DNA of 31,285 nucleotides from Echinostoma caproni (taxonomy: Eukaryota; Platyhelminthes; Trematoda; Plagiorchiida; Echinostomatidae), in NCBI GenBank assembly GCA_900618425.1, contig UZAN01043214.1, forward strand, positions 2,909 to 34,193, in the 5' to 3' direction. Both the position numbers and the translations under genes were made by a program. Below the pieces are notes generated by a model. The model searched no databases and had not been told where the DNA came from. It saw only the letters and a list, made by a program, of their open reading frames with translations. Positions 1 through 11,191 of this stretch are shown piece after piece (positions within the stretch are counted from its first letter, which is position 1; each line of letters starts with the position of its first letter).

Positions 1-360
1 TGCAGCACTGCTTGCATAATCTTGCTTCTGTCTGCATTGTCTAGGATTGGCCGGCACCATCCACCAATGACGTGTATTCAGAAGCTATGCACGTGCTATT
101 GACGTCAGCATTCAAACTTGATTGATCGCCAATGTCCTGAAACTGTAACGCGCCGCTCCAGGGTAGGCGCCATCGTGTAGGCCTGGATCACCACACACGT
201 GCAACAAGGTAGCGTGACTTGCTGAGACAAGTGATAATTACTCGGTTGAGCGTAAACAGATAAAGTTCGCCTGGTAAAACAGAAGCCTCTTTTGAGTTGA
301 ACATGACTCGTAGGTGAAAGGTCAAAGTACAGTGATATTACGAAACTCCTCATCGTCTTA
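1..360. other. CpG-bearing segment of unknown nature
   Basis: This stretch is visibly richer in G, C and CpG than the AT-rich DNA that follows. It carries a palindromic CRE-like TGACGTCA at 100-107 and two E-box-like CACGTG sites at 90-95 and 196-201. An 81-codon frame is open on the minus strand (353-105), but I see no domain, signal peptide or flanking splice signals that would make it a gene. It could be the edge of a decayed repeat, an upstream regulatory region or chance. Short motifs like these occur by chance, so no promoter is claimed. Confidence 0.25.
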
Positions 361-3300
361 ATGGTCTTTATTATATTTCCTCGTAATCTTCTAGTTTCAA
401 ACAGACAAGTTCAAGGTTCGTTGAACTCTTCAGCCTCAGACCGCAAATTTTTAAACTTCCATGTAGTATTGTGAATAGAATTCAAAATGTAGTTCTAGAA
501 TTCGCGCAATATCGATCTCCAGAAAAAAACAAATCCGAATGGAATAACACACGTAATTTATTAGAAATGTGTGAACTGCGTATCCAATTCAATAAGTGTA
601 CGATAACTTTACCGAGGTTAGTTTCATACATCACAGTTTATCAGGGGCTTACTTCGAATAAGATCGTGTTATATCAAAATACTTCACACGTATATGTACC
701 AAGCCTTATGTCAATGCTGAATATTTATTCAGCATTTATTCAGTCTTTTGCCAAAGACTTGTCTCAGATGGAATAAGTGAACTGCATTGTAAGCAAACAA
801 ACGAGGGAATTAAAAATAATCGATTCATTGCAACGTCCTTTCAAGTCAATGGGTACAAATCACGATAAAGTTATGCACATACTTAAGTAAACTGCCCGAA
901 CAACATTGAGAAATAGAAAAAAGTTATCTTAAATTATCACAACCAATAACTTAGTATATTATGGGAGTGAATTACGAGTCAAATGAACTTAGCGCAGCCG
1001 AGGAAAAATGCTAGTCGGGTGAAATTAACATTTGAGTTCCCATCCAAACGTGTGTAGAAAGACATGCTGTATTCAATAAACTTGTAAGGACACGAATGCA
1101 GTACACATTTAATTAGGAGTTTAGAGCAAACGTTGATCCATTTCATGCATGAATTGTGCACATATTTGAACCGTTCATTCGATAACGATTCCTGCACGCG
1201 TGCTGCCTGTGGCCTCTTGATCATGCGGGACAAAGGAAACATGGCGAAGTGCTATCGTATTTAGTGGACAAGTTGTAGATTTTTGATGTCATCTGACATT
1301 GTGTTGCGATAATTTAAAAAGCACATATCTATTCCGTGCAACGGAAAAAAGAAGCCACCGAAACATCAAGAAAACAATACTTCTTTCTGTCTGGGTATAT
1401 CACTTTAAGTTCGCCGACCACGACCATTCATGAAGAAATTCTCAACAGATCCTGTGGATCGTGCGCAATCCCATAATAACCGGATAAACCACCCGACTTC
1501 TTGTTGCTACAGGAGTGCATTGAATTAGCATGGAACAGCTGTTGTACCGGTGCGAGTTGATAAGACAATTTATGTTAACGTATATTTGCAATAAAAAATC
1601 CATCCGTACCTGAAGGGTAAAACGAATTAACAACTCCACTTGAAACAATTAGTTTCCAGGTTTGGTGTGTAGTAAAATACACTCATGTTTTAACAAAGTC
1701 TCCTCGGTGGTAGGGAGAATCTGGTGATATCTCAAAAGTTATACTAATTCACTCCCGAACATTTTGGCCTCTGTAAGATCAAGGGAAAAAATGAAAATAA
1801 ACACAATATATTTTAGTGTAAATGGTGTAAAATGCCCATTGGTAGTCCATCAGTAGGAGAAATGTATATATCAGAGCAAAAGCACAGCAAGAAATAAAAT
1901 CCCACGCTACAAGGTCAGTTGACTGACAATTTGTCGTATATGAAGCTTCCCTCCTCACAATCTGCTAAGAGTTTTACTTTCCCTCAATGTGTCGAGCATT
2001 TTTAGCGCTTTCTCTATCTCATTCTCTTACGGACCATTGAATTATAAATGACAATTCATCTAGAATGAAAACCGTCAAATAGATTTAATTCATTGTGGAC
2101 ATCAATCCCTTTTTGTCAACCCAAAGTGGTGAGCTAATCGGTTCACGTTCAAAACCGTGTTGGAAAACTGCGTTATCTATCATATCTGTTTCAAAGTCTT
2201 TGAAAATCGCGAATTTCTCATTCGGTTTTATAATTTCTGTATGTCAATGAGCTTTTTTAAAATGTTTTTTCGTTATCTTCGTGGTTTGATTAAATTGGAT
2301 TTTGAAACATTACACCGTGATTCAGCAATCCTTGTCCCTATCCCTCTAGTTTTGTACGTTATAAATCTTGTGCAAACTTTACGAAAAAAATCCGTTCAGA
2401 TTGTATGCACCATTTCAACATTGAATTAACGTACTACTCTCTTTCCATATCTCAATGTGTTCTGAATTCCAATACATTATACCCCGCATAACAGTATGTA
2501 GGAACTAACCTGAACACAATCCAGAATTTATTTTCAGTAACACAGAGAGAAAAGGGAGATAGGAACCCGAGAACACCGTTTACACGTTTTTCCGTGATCT
2601 CTGTAAACGAACAATGATTTTCGTGTAAAGTAATTGGGGACCGTGTTTAACCGAAGTGTAAGCTGCTGTGCATGCACGAGCAAGACCATCTAACAGAGTA
2701 GACCGAGCAAAACCTCAGAGCTGTACAATGAAACGGTTCGGGTTTTCTAACATTTAGATCGCATCAGGTGGTCCTGGTCAAGTGCTAGTATGCAATAATA
2801 TAATCCGAAGAAAACGTGCTAGAGGGAATGAACGGAAATACAAAGGCGATCGGGAATGTTTGTTTTGCGGCTTTTTTGTGTTGCTGTGTACAAGTGCGTA
2901 CAGTTCTGTAGTTGTAGCTTACACGTAGCTGTTATTTGCATTCAGTAGGTTCAATCAAAATGCTCAAAAAGTGCAACTTTCGTTCAAAGCCACACAACTA
3001 CGTGTCGTTGGAAATAAGTGCTAGATTGCTCTGAACAGATTGACAGACTTGCATTGATCAAGTCTGATTGGCCCATCAGCATACTGTGATTTTCCGATAC
3101 TACTTAGAGGGCTAAAGCGCAATTTGTTTGTGGACGCCTTGCGGGATGTAAATCTTTAACATATTTTGAACACGTCTTTTCGCTTGTTAATGACCATTCA
3201 CACACAAGTACTAAAATTAAACAAACGGAAAACGCATTTCTTTGTCTGAATATGGACGACGAAAACCTACCTACCGAGATTTTAAATAATAAGTATTTTC

Positions 3301-3900
3301 AAGCATCAAAATGAAAATAACGAATACTTTTATCTTTGGTTGGCCCTGTATTACTGAGATTAGGCATGAATCATGATTGAGGAGTCACAAATGGCAATCA
3401 TATTACGAACTCACACCAGAAGTCACCTTTCGAAGTTTACCGTCAACGAGAGGCAGGACGAAGACAACAGCAACAGCGGCTTCTTTATAAAAAAAAATCG
3501 ATAGGATTATATACCTTGCAAATAGAAAAACAAAAGAAGTATAAGACGATCTTTGCTCATGTTACCTCCATCACAAATTTCCAGTTTGAACTGAACTCGG
3601 ATGTATGAGTCACCCCAGTTCCTTTAAATTTTCCACTAATAACTGTATTTTCATTGCATATAGAGAAATGATCTGGCGATCGATTGGTCATTTTCATGCT
3701 ACCATTACCCTGTTACTTGATAAATGTTCTACATTGCACACACCATTTTTTGGATTGCAGATCCTTCCTCTTCAGATCCTATATAATGATCAACAGAACA
3801 CAAAGGACAGGTTTTAAAATAGAATTGAGTTATAGCAAAGCAGAATGTATTTGATGGGCAACCTACCGATTGTCCCCAACCGGCTTGCATGGGTGACCAA
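361..3900. other. AT-rich non-coding stretch
   Basis: No recognisable gene, RNA or mobile-element protein is seen here. Open frames of 68 to 101 codons occur (for example 471-776 plus, 979-1242 minus, 2157-2429 plus), but none has a motif I recognise, and several lack an ATG start. A CAG/GTACGG donor-like site lies on the minus strand near 1609, without a matching open exon upstream. If the exon at 6101-6263 is real, this stretch could hold an intron or later exons of that gene. Confidence 0.5.
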
Positions 3901-4099
3901 TTAGATACACCTAATTTATTAATTAAGCCATTTCAAAAGAGAGGACCATATGGCAATACTGCACGATTTATGTCCAAGACGATTTTGCTGCATCTCAACA
4001 TGGTGCATACAGTAGAAAATGCAATGTTTATATAGGGCTTTAGCATAGCAACAAAGTAAAGCAAAATACATTGAAAACAGACAAAACATAAAAGAGGGA

Positions 4100-4652
4100 G
4101 GGGTAAAAGGACGAATATCACCAGGGTAGGGAGAGACTAACATAAAATTCTTTTTTCTGACACAGGGGGCTTCCATCGATTGATCGCAATCGCTTCGGCA
4201 AACCTTAGCAATCTTGCGACTTATGACTTGTAGACAATTCGAAACGCAGTGCCTCGGTCGACCTGGTGTTGCGTAATCAGCAGATGTCGAGCAATTGCTG
4301 AGGCCGGGGTCTTGTAGTTTCGACCGTCGTTTCTATGCGGCGGACTTGACCTCAATTGGGTCAGCTGATTTTGGACCCAATTCGGAATATGTTCCATCAC
4401 TCGATTGCGTAATTGTCGCTCTGTTCGGCCCACGTAGGTTGCTCCGCAACCACATTGGGATTGGTAGATTAGATTAGAGTTGGCGTACAGAGGCAGACGT
4501 TCTTTTGCCGGAGGTGTGGGTATCCTGGTTGTTCGGTAGACGATTTGGGGGTCGGCTGCGTAGTAAGTTCGAACGATTGCTGACCTCAGTCTTTTGTAGA
4601 GCAGGCGGCTTACGTCATCACCTTTGAATTGAAGGTGTAATGTGACCCGCAA
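4100..4652 (-). pseudogene. PLE1 GIY-YIG endonuclease remnant
   Basis: This is the C-terminal nuclease that nicks the target site in PLE integration. The open piece of 143 codons (4652-4221) has the GIY-YIG core: LIYQSQCGCG (Tyr63), then TYVGRTERQL (Tyr73, Gly75), and RVMEHIP with Arg84 and Glu87. Two cysteines, Cys67 and Cys69, lie between the two tyrosines. His123 and His129 follow in ARHLLITQH. This fits the CCHH zinc-binding arrangement known for animal PLE endonucleases. After a stop at 4221 the family C-terminus is still readable as VARLLRFAEAIAI, down to about 4150. The piece starts at a TTG that is not a true start, because it continues from the RT. Except for the stop and the upstream break, the domain looks well kept. 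Confidence 0.9.
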
Positions 4653-5942
4653 TTAGGGGACTGACGCAAGCGGTTCTTTCGCAATTTTCGGTTTGCTATG
4701 CTTATTAACAAACGCTTCGTGGTAAGCGTTTTTCGCTAAAATCTCCCGGAGGTTTTGCAGTTCTTGTTCAATTCTGTCTTCCGTGCAGATTGGCCTCGTT
4801 CTGTCAAATAAGGTCCGAACAGGACCACGTTTATACTCCAGGGGCATAAAGCTCTCGAAGTGTAAATATTGGCCTGTCCACGTTTCCTTTCGATAAACGG
4901 ATCGAGCATTCGTTCCGTTTTCTGTTCTGCTCATAGTAATGTCAAGGAAATTGAGTGTGTTGTTGGATTCATATTCCATTGTGAAGTGTATTTATGGATC
5001 TAGTCTGTTGAGTTCATCCATAATTTTCGTAGCTTCTTCTAAGCTTTTTGTTATAACCAGGGTGTCGTCGACGTATCTTTTGTACAGGATCTCGCGCCCC
5101 AGAATATTACCTCCTTTTTCTTCCAGATGTGCCATGAACAAGTCTGCCAGGACTGTGCCTAGAGGGCTGCCCATAACGACACCATCGATTTGCCTGTACA
5201 CATTCCCTTGAAAAGAGAAAGACACGTCGGTTGTGCAGAGCAGTATTAGACGCTCAAGGACGGACACCGGTAGACACAGTCGAATATTTTCTTTCTTTAC
5301 ATGATCGCAGATGCTTTGTATGACTTCACGAACTGGTACATTGGTGAACAGGGGTTGAACATCCTTCTATGTTGATCTTGTTCAAAATATCTACCAAATC
5401 AAAACTATCCTTGACTGTATGCTTGACCATCTATCTATGAACTGGTTCTAACACCTTAACCAGCCATTTCGCCATTTTGTGCTGTGGTGAGTTCGTCATG
5501 GATAGAATTGGTCTGGGTGGCACACCTGGCTTGTGGAGTTTCGGTAGGCCATAAAGTTGGGGAATCTGAGTTCCTCTCGGCTTCAGGTCCCGCGCGGTGT
5601 TCGAATCGATGAAATGTCCCTCTAATAGAAACTGAACATCAGAGGCAATTTTCCGTTCCAGCTCTTTGGGGTCATCGCATGCTTTTTCTCGTAAGAACTT
5701 GCTGGGGTCATTGAGAATACATTCTTTCGTTGGTCCATCAGGACAGCCCTAGAATCTTTATCAGGGTTTAAAATGATCAAATCGGACTTGTCCTTTGTGT
5801 TGTAATGTTGTTTGAATTGGTCGTTTTGTTTTACTGCATCAATTGCATTTTTATGTTGGTCCGTACAAGACTTTAAATTTGCCGGCCCGAACAATCTGAT
5901 TGGTTCAGGTTTATATATAAACGCCAATGATTCGCTTCCCAA
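4653..5942 (-). pseudogene. PLE1 reverse transcriptase remnant
   Basis: The remnant would encode the RNA-dependent DNA polymerase of the element. From 5942 to 5622 the frame has the early RT motif NPDKDSRAVLMD. Around 5500-5551, in a shifted frame, is the PLE hallmark GLPKLHKPGVPPRPILS. The motif A aspartate is preserved in DVQPLFTNVP (Asp codon at 5363-5361), just after a frameshift. The open piece 5267-4992 holds IDGVVMGSPLG and then YVDD at 5075-5064, so the catalytic Asp pair is intact. The piece 4979-4653 matches the PLE thumb and linker, with FLDITMSR and RKETWTGQYLHFESF. A few codons after RAVLMD seem deleted. The catalytic residues survive, but no continuous protein is possible because of frameshifts and a stop. 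Confidence 0.92.
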
Positions 5943-6100
5943 ATGTGATTTGTGTCCAGTGGACTAGAGAAAATATATTGAGAGCCTATCCTGAAGGACC
6001 GAATTTTGACGTATATATATATGTCTCGATGGGAATATTTAAGGTTTGGTTTTAGTCAAGCACAGAACGAACAAATAGACCAGTATGTATGAGATTTTAC

Positions 6101-6263
6101 CTTGATAATGCCTCTACTCAGGGCAGCCATCGTTGGTTCCTCCGGTAATGCAACAAGGTGTTTAAGTTCTATCAAGAGTAACATACTCTCTAATTTATCG
6201 ATTAGAAACCCCGGATTTGTCGTGACCTCTCTCCTGAATAGCGGAAGCACGTTTGTTTTGTAT
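6101..6263 (-). CDS. Candidate internal exon of an unidentified host gene
   Basis: On the minus strand a 163-base segment is bounded by a good acceptor (pyrimidine-rich tract, then CTACTAG, just above 6263) and a good donor (ATCAAG, then GTAAAATC, from 6100). It reads open for 54 codons after one leading base and contains FRREVTTNPGFLID and LVALPEEPTMAALSRG, which look like real protein, not AT-rich noise. I do not recognise the family. Phase: it needs two bases from the previous exon and ends on a full codon. A possible preceding exon at 11515-11634 has a matching phase, but sits in a doubtful place. PLE1 would lie in the next intron. Alternatives are a fragment of an unknown repeat or a chance open frame. 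Splice sites are inferred by eye. Confidence 0.45.
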
Positions 6264-8795
6264 CTAGTAGAGGAGAAGAATATTTAATTTTGCTTTAATA
6301 ATAAGGTGGATTTTAAAAATAGATGTAGTTTCTATTATCAACGAATTTTTTAACAGGTGAAATTAGTTAAGGTACAGTCAAAAAACTTTGGGCGCAACTT
6401 CATCATTGTACTAGGTTAGCAGCCACATCTGTCAAAAGTTTTCGTTCCACCCTGAACAGGGCTACTGTCAGTAGTCTTTGAACGGTTATTTTCAGTGTTT
6501 GACCAAACGATTGCTGGCGACACTTTTATGTGGTATATGGTGGTGACTTGATTTACCTGTGAGCCGCCGGCGTCCTTCGTATTTGCTCACTTGACACTCA
6601 CCATTTGTGCAAAGACGGTGCTTGAGACACAACCAAGCTGTAAATACATAATTTTTCTTTTCAGTTTCTTTTCAGTCCAGCTAGGTTTCAGGCCTGCGCA
6701 ACTATACCTTTGGCAGAAAGACTGACATCGCATCTACCGCAGAGTACCCACAACTCAGAGTCAAGTATGGCTTTTTGAATTCAGTTTAAGCCAAGTCAGA
6801 AAACGGCTTCTGCGCATGAAGGACGAATTTTCAACAACCGACGAACTTTTACAGCCGAATTATGAAACAAATTCCGATGAATAACAAAAATTAATACAAA
6901 ATAAATTCGATACTGTAGCAAATAGGAATAAATTCTCACACCACCATCGAGTAAATATTACTTATATTCTTATCGTTTTCGATTAAAATTCAAAGATAAG
7001 AAATACTCGAGACCAAACAGATGAAGAAACAGGATATTGTCACTCTTAACACAATAGGAGCCAAATTTTCTTTTCGGCCGTTTGTTTTTTACGGTGCTTT
7101 TAAAAGTTCATGATTTTATTCAGATGAATTCATAAGCCCCCCGGTTTTCTCAAATTCTCTTAGTTGGATGTGGTTTATATTTTCTCCAAATTTGGTTGAG
7201 AACAGTTAATCAGTATTCGTCCTACGGGCACCAAGGTGGTTTATACTGTAGTCAGAAACAAGAGGCCGTTTGACGACTGAAACATTCAACACCTATCTTT
7301 TCACGTTACTAACTAAAAAATGGATACATTACATATGAAGAGCGTTGCTTGACGCTAGCAGGTATAATGTTGGACTTAAACGTTTTGCTTATGTCCATTA
7401 AAACACCTTTAGAGCTAAGGACAGACGTATGTTCGGGTATAATGCTACCCTACTCTGGGCTCTCGCAGCGAAGCTGAGTGAACAGAAATGCACGACAGGA
7501 TGTCCCTCGGTTCGTCTGCTTGCAGCTGGAGTCGATACGAGGCTCTGCTAGTGAGGGATGATACCAGAGGAAAGATGGTGGGGTGATGATACGACTGGGA
7601 CATGGGATGTCGAGGAAACATTGACAGACAGGTTCACCGTGGTTTGGGGTTCAAGGTAAACCCGCAAGGCAAAGAAAATAAAACGCCATGAACCAAAAGG
7701 ATCCGGTGGGGTGAAAGCACTCATGAAAAAATATTACTGGCGCGATGAACAAGCGTACACCAGCTTACGACGTGGTTACTTTTTTAAGATCAAAATAGGA
7801 CCTAACTTATACAGTGGGCCAAACGGGCTGGAAGATTCGCTACGCCTGAACTACGATACATTTGTCATAAACTGTCAGTGCAACAGTCAACGATGAAACG
7901 CTTTAGAAGTACTGTAAGTCTATTATGTTATTGGAACAAACTATTTGCTGTGATCGTTAGTTTGTTTTCTTCTCAGAGGAAACACCCAAATCCGAATATG
8001 CGCATAATCTAAAAAAGAATAAAAACCAATGAGAAAACCCGCTAGTCCATTTCCATTTCTGTTATTGTCGGGTTTGGATCTTTTTACTCGTCCAGCTTTG
8101 TTTGATTATTCACAGTTAATTTAAAATTATACGAATTCATATGAAATCAATGCAAATTTCCAAATGTTAATGAGAAATGTTTTCCGAATTTTCACTTTCT
8201 GGCTCTTTGTTTCCCTTGATCTCATTTTTTCCTCGAGGCAACTGAAAGCATAGTTGCAAAATCTGAAGTCCCTCCTGTTGAAGTGGCCTGATTCTGGATT
8301 TTATTTAAATTTTAATCAAATAAGTGTATATTGACGGGATAGAACGTGTGGTCATGGATTCCCTGCCCTTACGAACGTAAACGTTTGTTTGGCACAGACT
8401 TTGCCCTAATCAATTCTTTCGGAGTCAAAAAGATTAAAAAACCCTAAGTAATTTGCTATCTGGTATCCTTTGTAGAAACAAGATCAAGTACAGATGACAG
8501 TGGTATTTTTGACTTAAAAGACCGCATGAAATGCTTGAAAATAGAGATAAAAATTTACCACGAACAAGGAGCAATCAATGAAACTTGACCTACTCAAAAA
8601 TTGAAAAACAAAATTGTCGCATATTGATTCGTGATTGTTAAAAAGTGAGTTGATTTTGAAAATAAAATATTTTGGTTATTTATTAATTATTCTTTTTAGT
8701 TAATAAATTTAGTTACCCATACCGTTATTATGACCATACTGTTTCATGTGCGTTTTGCATAAGAACATGTTTTCAGTTCTTTTTGAAAAAACCTC
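6264..8795. other. Non-coding stretch with two GC-richer tracts
   Basis: No protein or RNA gene is recognised. Two tracts stand out from the AT-rich background: about 6380-6620 (includes GAGCCGCCGGCGTCC near 6560) and about 7430-7700 (CpG-bearing, with a small GGTTT/AAACC hairpin near 7645). Such islands in this window are probably remnants of old repeats, but I cannot assign them. A 61-codon frame at 7711-7896 (plus) begins right after the second tract and has no recognisable motif. Confidence 0.35.
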
Positions 8796-8799
8796 GTCA

Positions 8800-9240
8800 A
8801 CTGTTATCATCAGCTCACATTGCAGCACACTTGAAGCACGCGGTCCGAACTTGGAGTCCGTGACTAAATCGTGACCAGAAGGGCTTGAACGTCAGTAGGG
8901 AATGGAAACCAGTGCCATAAAGCTGTAAACACTAGGACTCAACTCCTCTCTGTACTGCCAAATTTGGGTAGGTACGGCACTCATATGTCAAAAACCGCCT
9001 CCATCTAGCTGATCGTTTCTTGGTTCACTGACATTTTCTGCAACCACAGATTTGAAAGATCCTTTAGGGCTGGTGCTTCCAACAAGGTGCTTGCATTTCT
9101 GGCATTATTGTTTGACACAACTAGGAACTCCATTCCAACCCCAGCTGTATCAGATTCAACCATTGTTTCATCCAATTTGGGGACAAAGAGAAACGCATGA
9201 AGGAAGATGCAAATTATTTTTTTTATTCGTACAACCATCC
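8800..9240 (-). other. GC-richer tract with an open frame, possible old repeat
   Basis: Base composition is more balanced than the surroundings. On the minus strand 9238-9005 is open for 77 codons and includes the stretch SNNNARNASTLLEAP. The plus strand is also open over most of the same bases (9052-9255). Open frames on both strands argue for composition as the cause rather than coding. I see no usable splice donor at the end of the minus frame. It may be part of a decayed transposable element. Confidence 0.2.
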
Positions 9241-10342
9241 AAACAAAGTGTATAAATATTATGTAAGATCAAATCAATCTTACTTTTATGAGAGGCCAAT
9301 ATTAACGGTTGAGTCAAAGAAAGCTGAATAAAGAGAAAATACGGCCTGAAATGTTGCTGAACACAGGAATAATTAAAACCTAGTAGGATATCACTTAGTT
9401 ACTAACAAATCTGAGGGGAATCTATCGAGTTCAGATACCTCTTTTCTAATTGGTACGATTACTCAGGTGTATTGCCCCACGGGTTTCAAGCAGAGGTCGA
9501 AAGAGAACTAACTTTCAGTATCTTTTGTTCGTTTTATTCAAACATTGCTGACTGACATGCGCTCTAACGGACGTTCAGAAATACTTGGGTTTTCATTTAT
9601 CTAAAAATTATTTAGCATCTACTAAGACGATCGGAAAATACTGGTCCTATGTTTTTAAGAATCACCGTTATTGGATGTCAAAAACAGTCAAAGAAAGGCT
9701 CTGGAAACCTTCGGCGTCGTCTAGAAAATAAACTGTACATGTGAACCGAGTTAGATTTTATCGTTTACAAAATACTGAAAGGCAGTTAATGAAGCCCGGA
9801 TGGACAGAGTCCCTTTCCGGCGTTTTGCAAAGCTTGCGAATTAGTTTTAGAATGTCTTATCATCAACCGAGGCGACGTATTCAATGTTTGGAATGAAGCT
9901 CAATGAACAGGCAAAAATGGTTGCAGTCAACATTCTAGTGCCTGTTCATGTAGAGTTTACGTCCCATCTCGAAGTTAAGCACTTTTCATTATATAATTGA
10001 TGAACAACAAAGCAAAATGCTTATCATTATGACATAATTGATGCAGTTTTATGTTAAACTATCTTCATATAATGTTCGGACTGATGAGTTTCATTTCGCT
10101 TTGAAGATGTGCATCATTGATCTTTATCTTTTATCATTCTTCATTTACCTTCCTTTTATCGAATGTACAATGATGCATTCTAGGTGAGCAAAATTAGGAA
10201 AACACGCATTACTGACGAGTCCAAAACAGACGTTTGTCGGTTAACACAAGGGTTTCTGTGGAATTAAAATACAATGATAGAATTTTCACGGCGGCAAATA
10301 GAGGACTACCATGAAACATGCAGAGAACGAGGAAAGTCAGGC
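9241..10342. other. AT-rich non-coding stretch with one hairpin
   Basis: Nothing coding is recognised. The one structured item is the inverted repeat at 9896-9958, listed separately. The string CTGATGAG at 10081-10088 resembles the start of a hammerhead ribozyme core, but the rest of the core is absent. Confidence 0.5.
9896..9958. repeat. 63-base hairpin with an 11-bp perfect stem
   Basis: ATGAACAGGCA at 9903-9913 is the exact reverse complement of TGCCTGTTCAT at 9939-9949. Below it, after a small internal loop (one base against three), AAGCTC at 9896-9901 pairs with GAGTTT at 9953-9958, with one G-T wobble. The 25-base loop contains a further GTTG/CAAC pairing. The size and shape resemble a microRNA precursor, but there is no seed or family that I recognise. 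It could equally be a relic of a small inverted-repeat element. Confidence 0.4.
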
Positions 10343-10412
10343 GGTGACGGCAGGATTCAAACTCGCGTCCCTCGAGGCGCAAGTTGGTAAAATTTACCGC
10401 TTGAACACCACC
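10343..10412 (-). repeat. tRNA-like sequence, possible SINE head
   Basis: Read on the minus strand, the first seven bases (GGTGGTG, 10412-10406) pair fully with the last seven (CGTCACC, 10349-10343), allowing two G-T wobbles, as in an acceptor stem. GAGTTTGAATCC (10364-10353) resembles the T-arm and internal promoter B box, with a mostly paired 5-bp T-stem. CAAG and CTTG could form a D-like stem, but the loop is too large for a normal tRNA. The 70-base length is close to a tRNA. I read it as a degenerate tRNA or the 5' part of a tRNA-derived SINE, not as a functional tRNA gene. A chance match is possible. Confidence 0.35.
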
Positions 10413-10611
10413 GTCTTAGACAGTACAATCAATACTTTCCATTTTTTTCACCAAATAGCCTACACGGATGACTATCGATGTGAGCGTAAATGTTTAGAGT
10501 AATCAGTCTAATGAACGTTACCGAGCCACAATTGTGCTCTTGGGGAATTAATTGAAAAACAATACCACAGATGACAAATCAAACCAAGGAAAATACCACA
10601 CAAAATTACAG

Positions 10612-11069
10612 GCCATGCTGTCCCTTCAATTTCAAAGTGATGATGACTTGAGCGGTTTGCTCGAAAAACGTCTGAGATCGACCACTGCTTGAAACTACTT
10701 TGCAGATAACAAAATTGTGTACTGAATCATTAGAATATCCGTCAAAATACCGTATGCCTCTCTACGCCAACTGTGATCTGATCTATCAATCACAATGTGG
10801 GTGCGGAGGGACCTATAGGGGCAGAACAGAGCGAAAATTATTTAACCGGATTGGTGACAATTTTCCGAATTGGGTTCACTTTCCAATGAAGCAATCGGCG
10901 TCACGTCTACTGAACAGAATCAACAGTCAAAACTACAAGACCCCATCATCAGCAATAACTCGACATATTCTGATGACACAACAATAGATCGACTGAAGTT
11001 CGGTGTTCTGAATTGTTTGAAAGTCATAAATCGCAGGAGTGACACGGTTTGCATAAGTGACCGCAATTA
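10612..11069 (+). pseudogene. PLE2 GIY-YIG endonuclease remnant
   Basis: The domain reads PLYANCDLIYQSQCGCGG, then TYRGRTERKL, closely matching PLE1, and keeps the Cys-x-Cys pair between the two tyrosines. Key positions are damaged: YVG has become YRG, and the MEH of the core helix has become GDN, losing the catalytic Glu and its neighbour His. Two TGA codons interrupt the linker between 10680 and 10730. Near the end, NYKTPSSAITRHILMTQQ keeps the first of the two zinc-binding histidines and loses the second. The piece is therefore dead. The match continues weakly to the stop at 11067-11069. Confidence 0.88.
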
Positions 11070-11191
11070 ACCGAAGGAAGCCGTTCTGTGTCAGTTTATC
11101 CTTACCCAGGCGACATAGTCCTTATACCCATCCCTCGTTTTATGCTTGTCTGCTTTAATGTATTCTACTTTACTTTGTTTCGATGCCAAAG

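Larger units (their letters stand above)
3925..5960 (-). mobile_element. Penelope-like element PLE1, 5'-truncated, frameshifted
   Basis: This is a retroelement of the Penelope-like class, which joins a reverse transcriptase (RT) to a C-terminal GIY-YIG endonuclease and integrates by target-primed reverse transcription. Reading the minus strand from 5942 to about 4100 gives the RT fingers, the palm with YVDD, the thumb and linker, and then the endonuclease, in the expected order. The reading frame changes at least near 5720, 5360 and 4980, and there is a stop before 4652 and again at 4221. The N-terminal part upstream of about 5950 is missing. The 3' end is placed near 3925 because similarity to the second copy (PLE2, ending near 12003) stops there. 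The element lies about 140 bp downstream of the splice donor of the candidate exon at 6101-6263, in the same orientation. It is dead, but fairly complete. Confidence 0.92.

Noticed and set aside
471..776. 101-codon frame on the plus strand
   Set aside because: It starts with GTG, has no recognisable motif and no splice signals. Frames this long occur by chance in a 31 kb window read in six frames.
2157..2429. 90-codon frame on the plus strand
   Set aside because: It begins at a non-ATG codon and its hydrophobic, Phe-rich translation reflects T-rich DNA. No motif was seen.
10081..10104. CTGATGAG near the start of a possible hammerhead, plus strand
   Set aside because: The next stem does not pair and the GAAA is GAAG at a wrong spacing.
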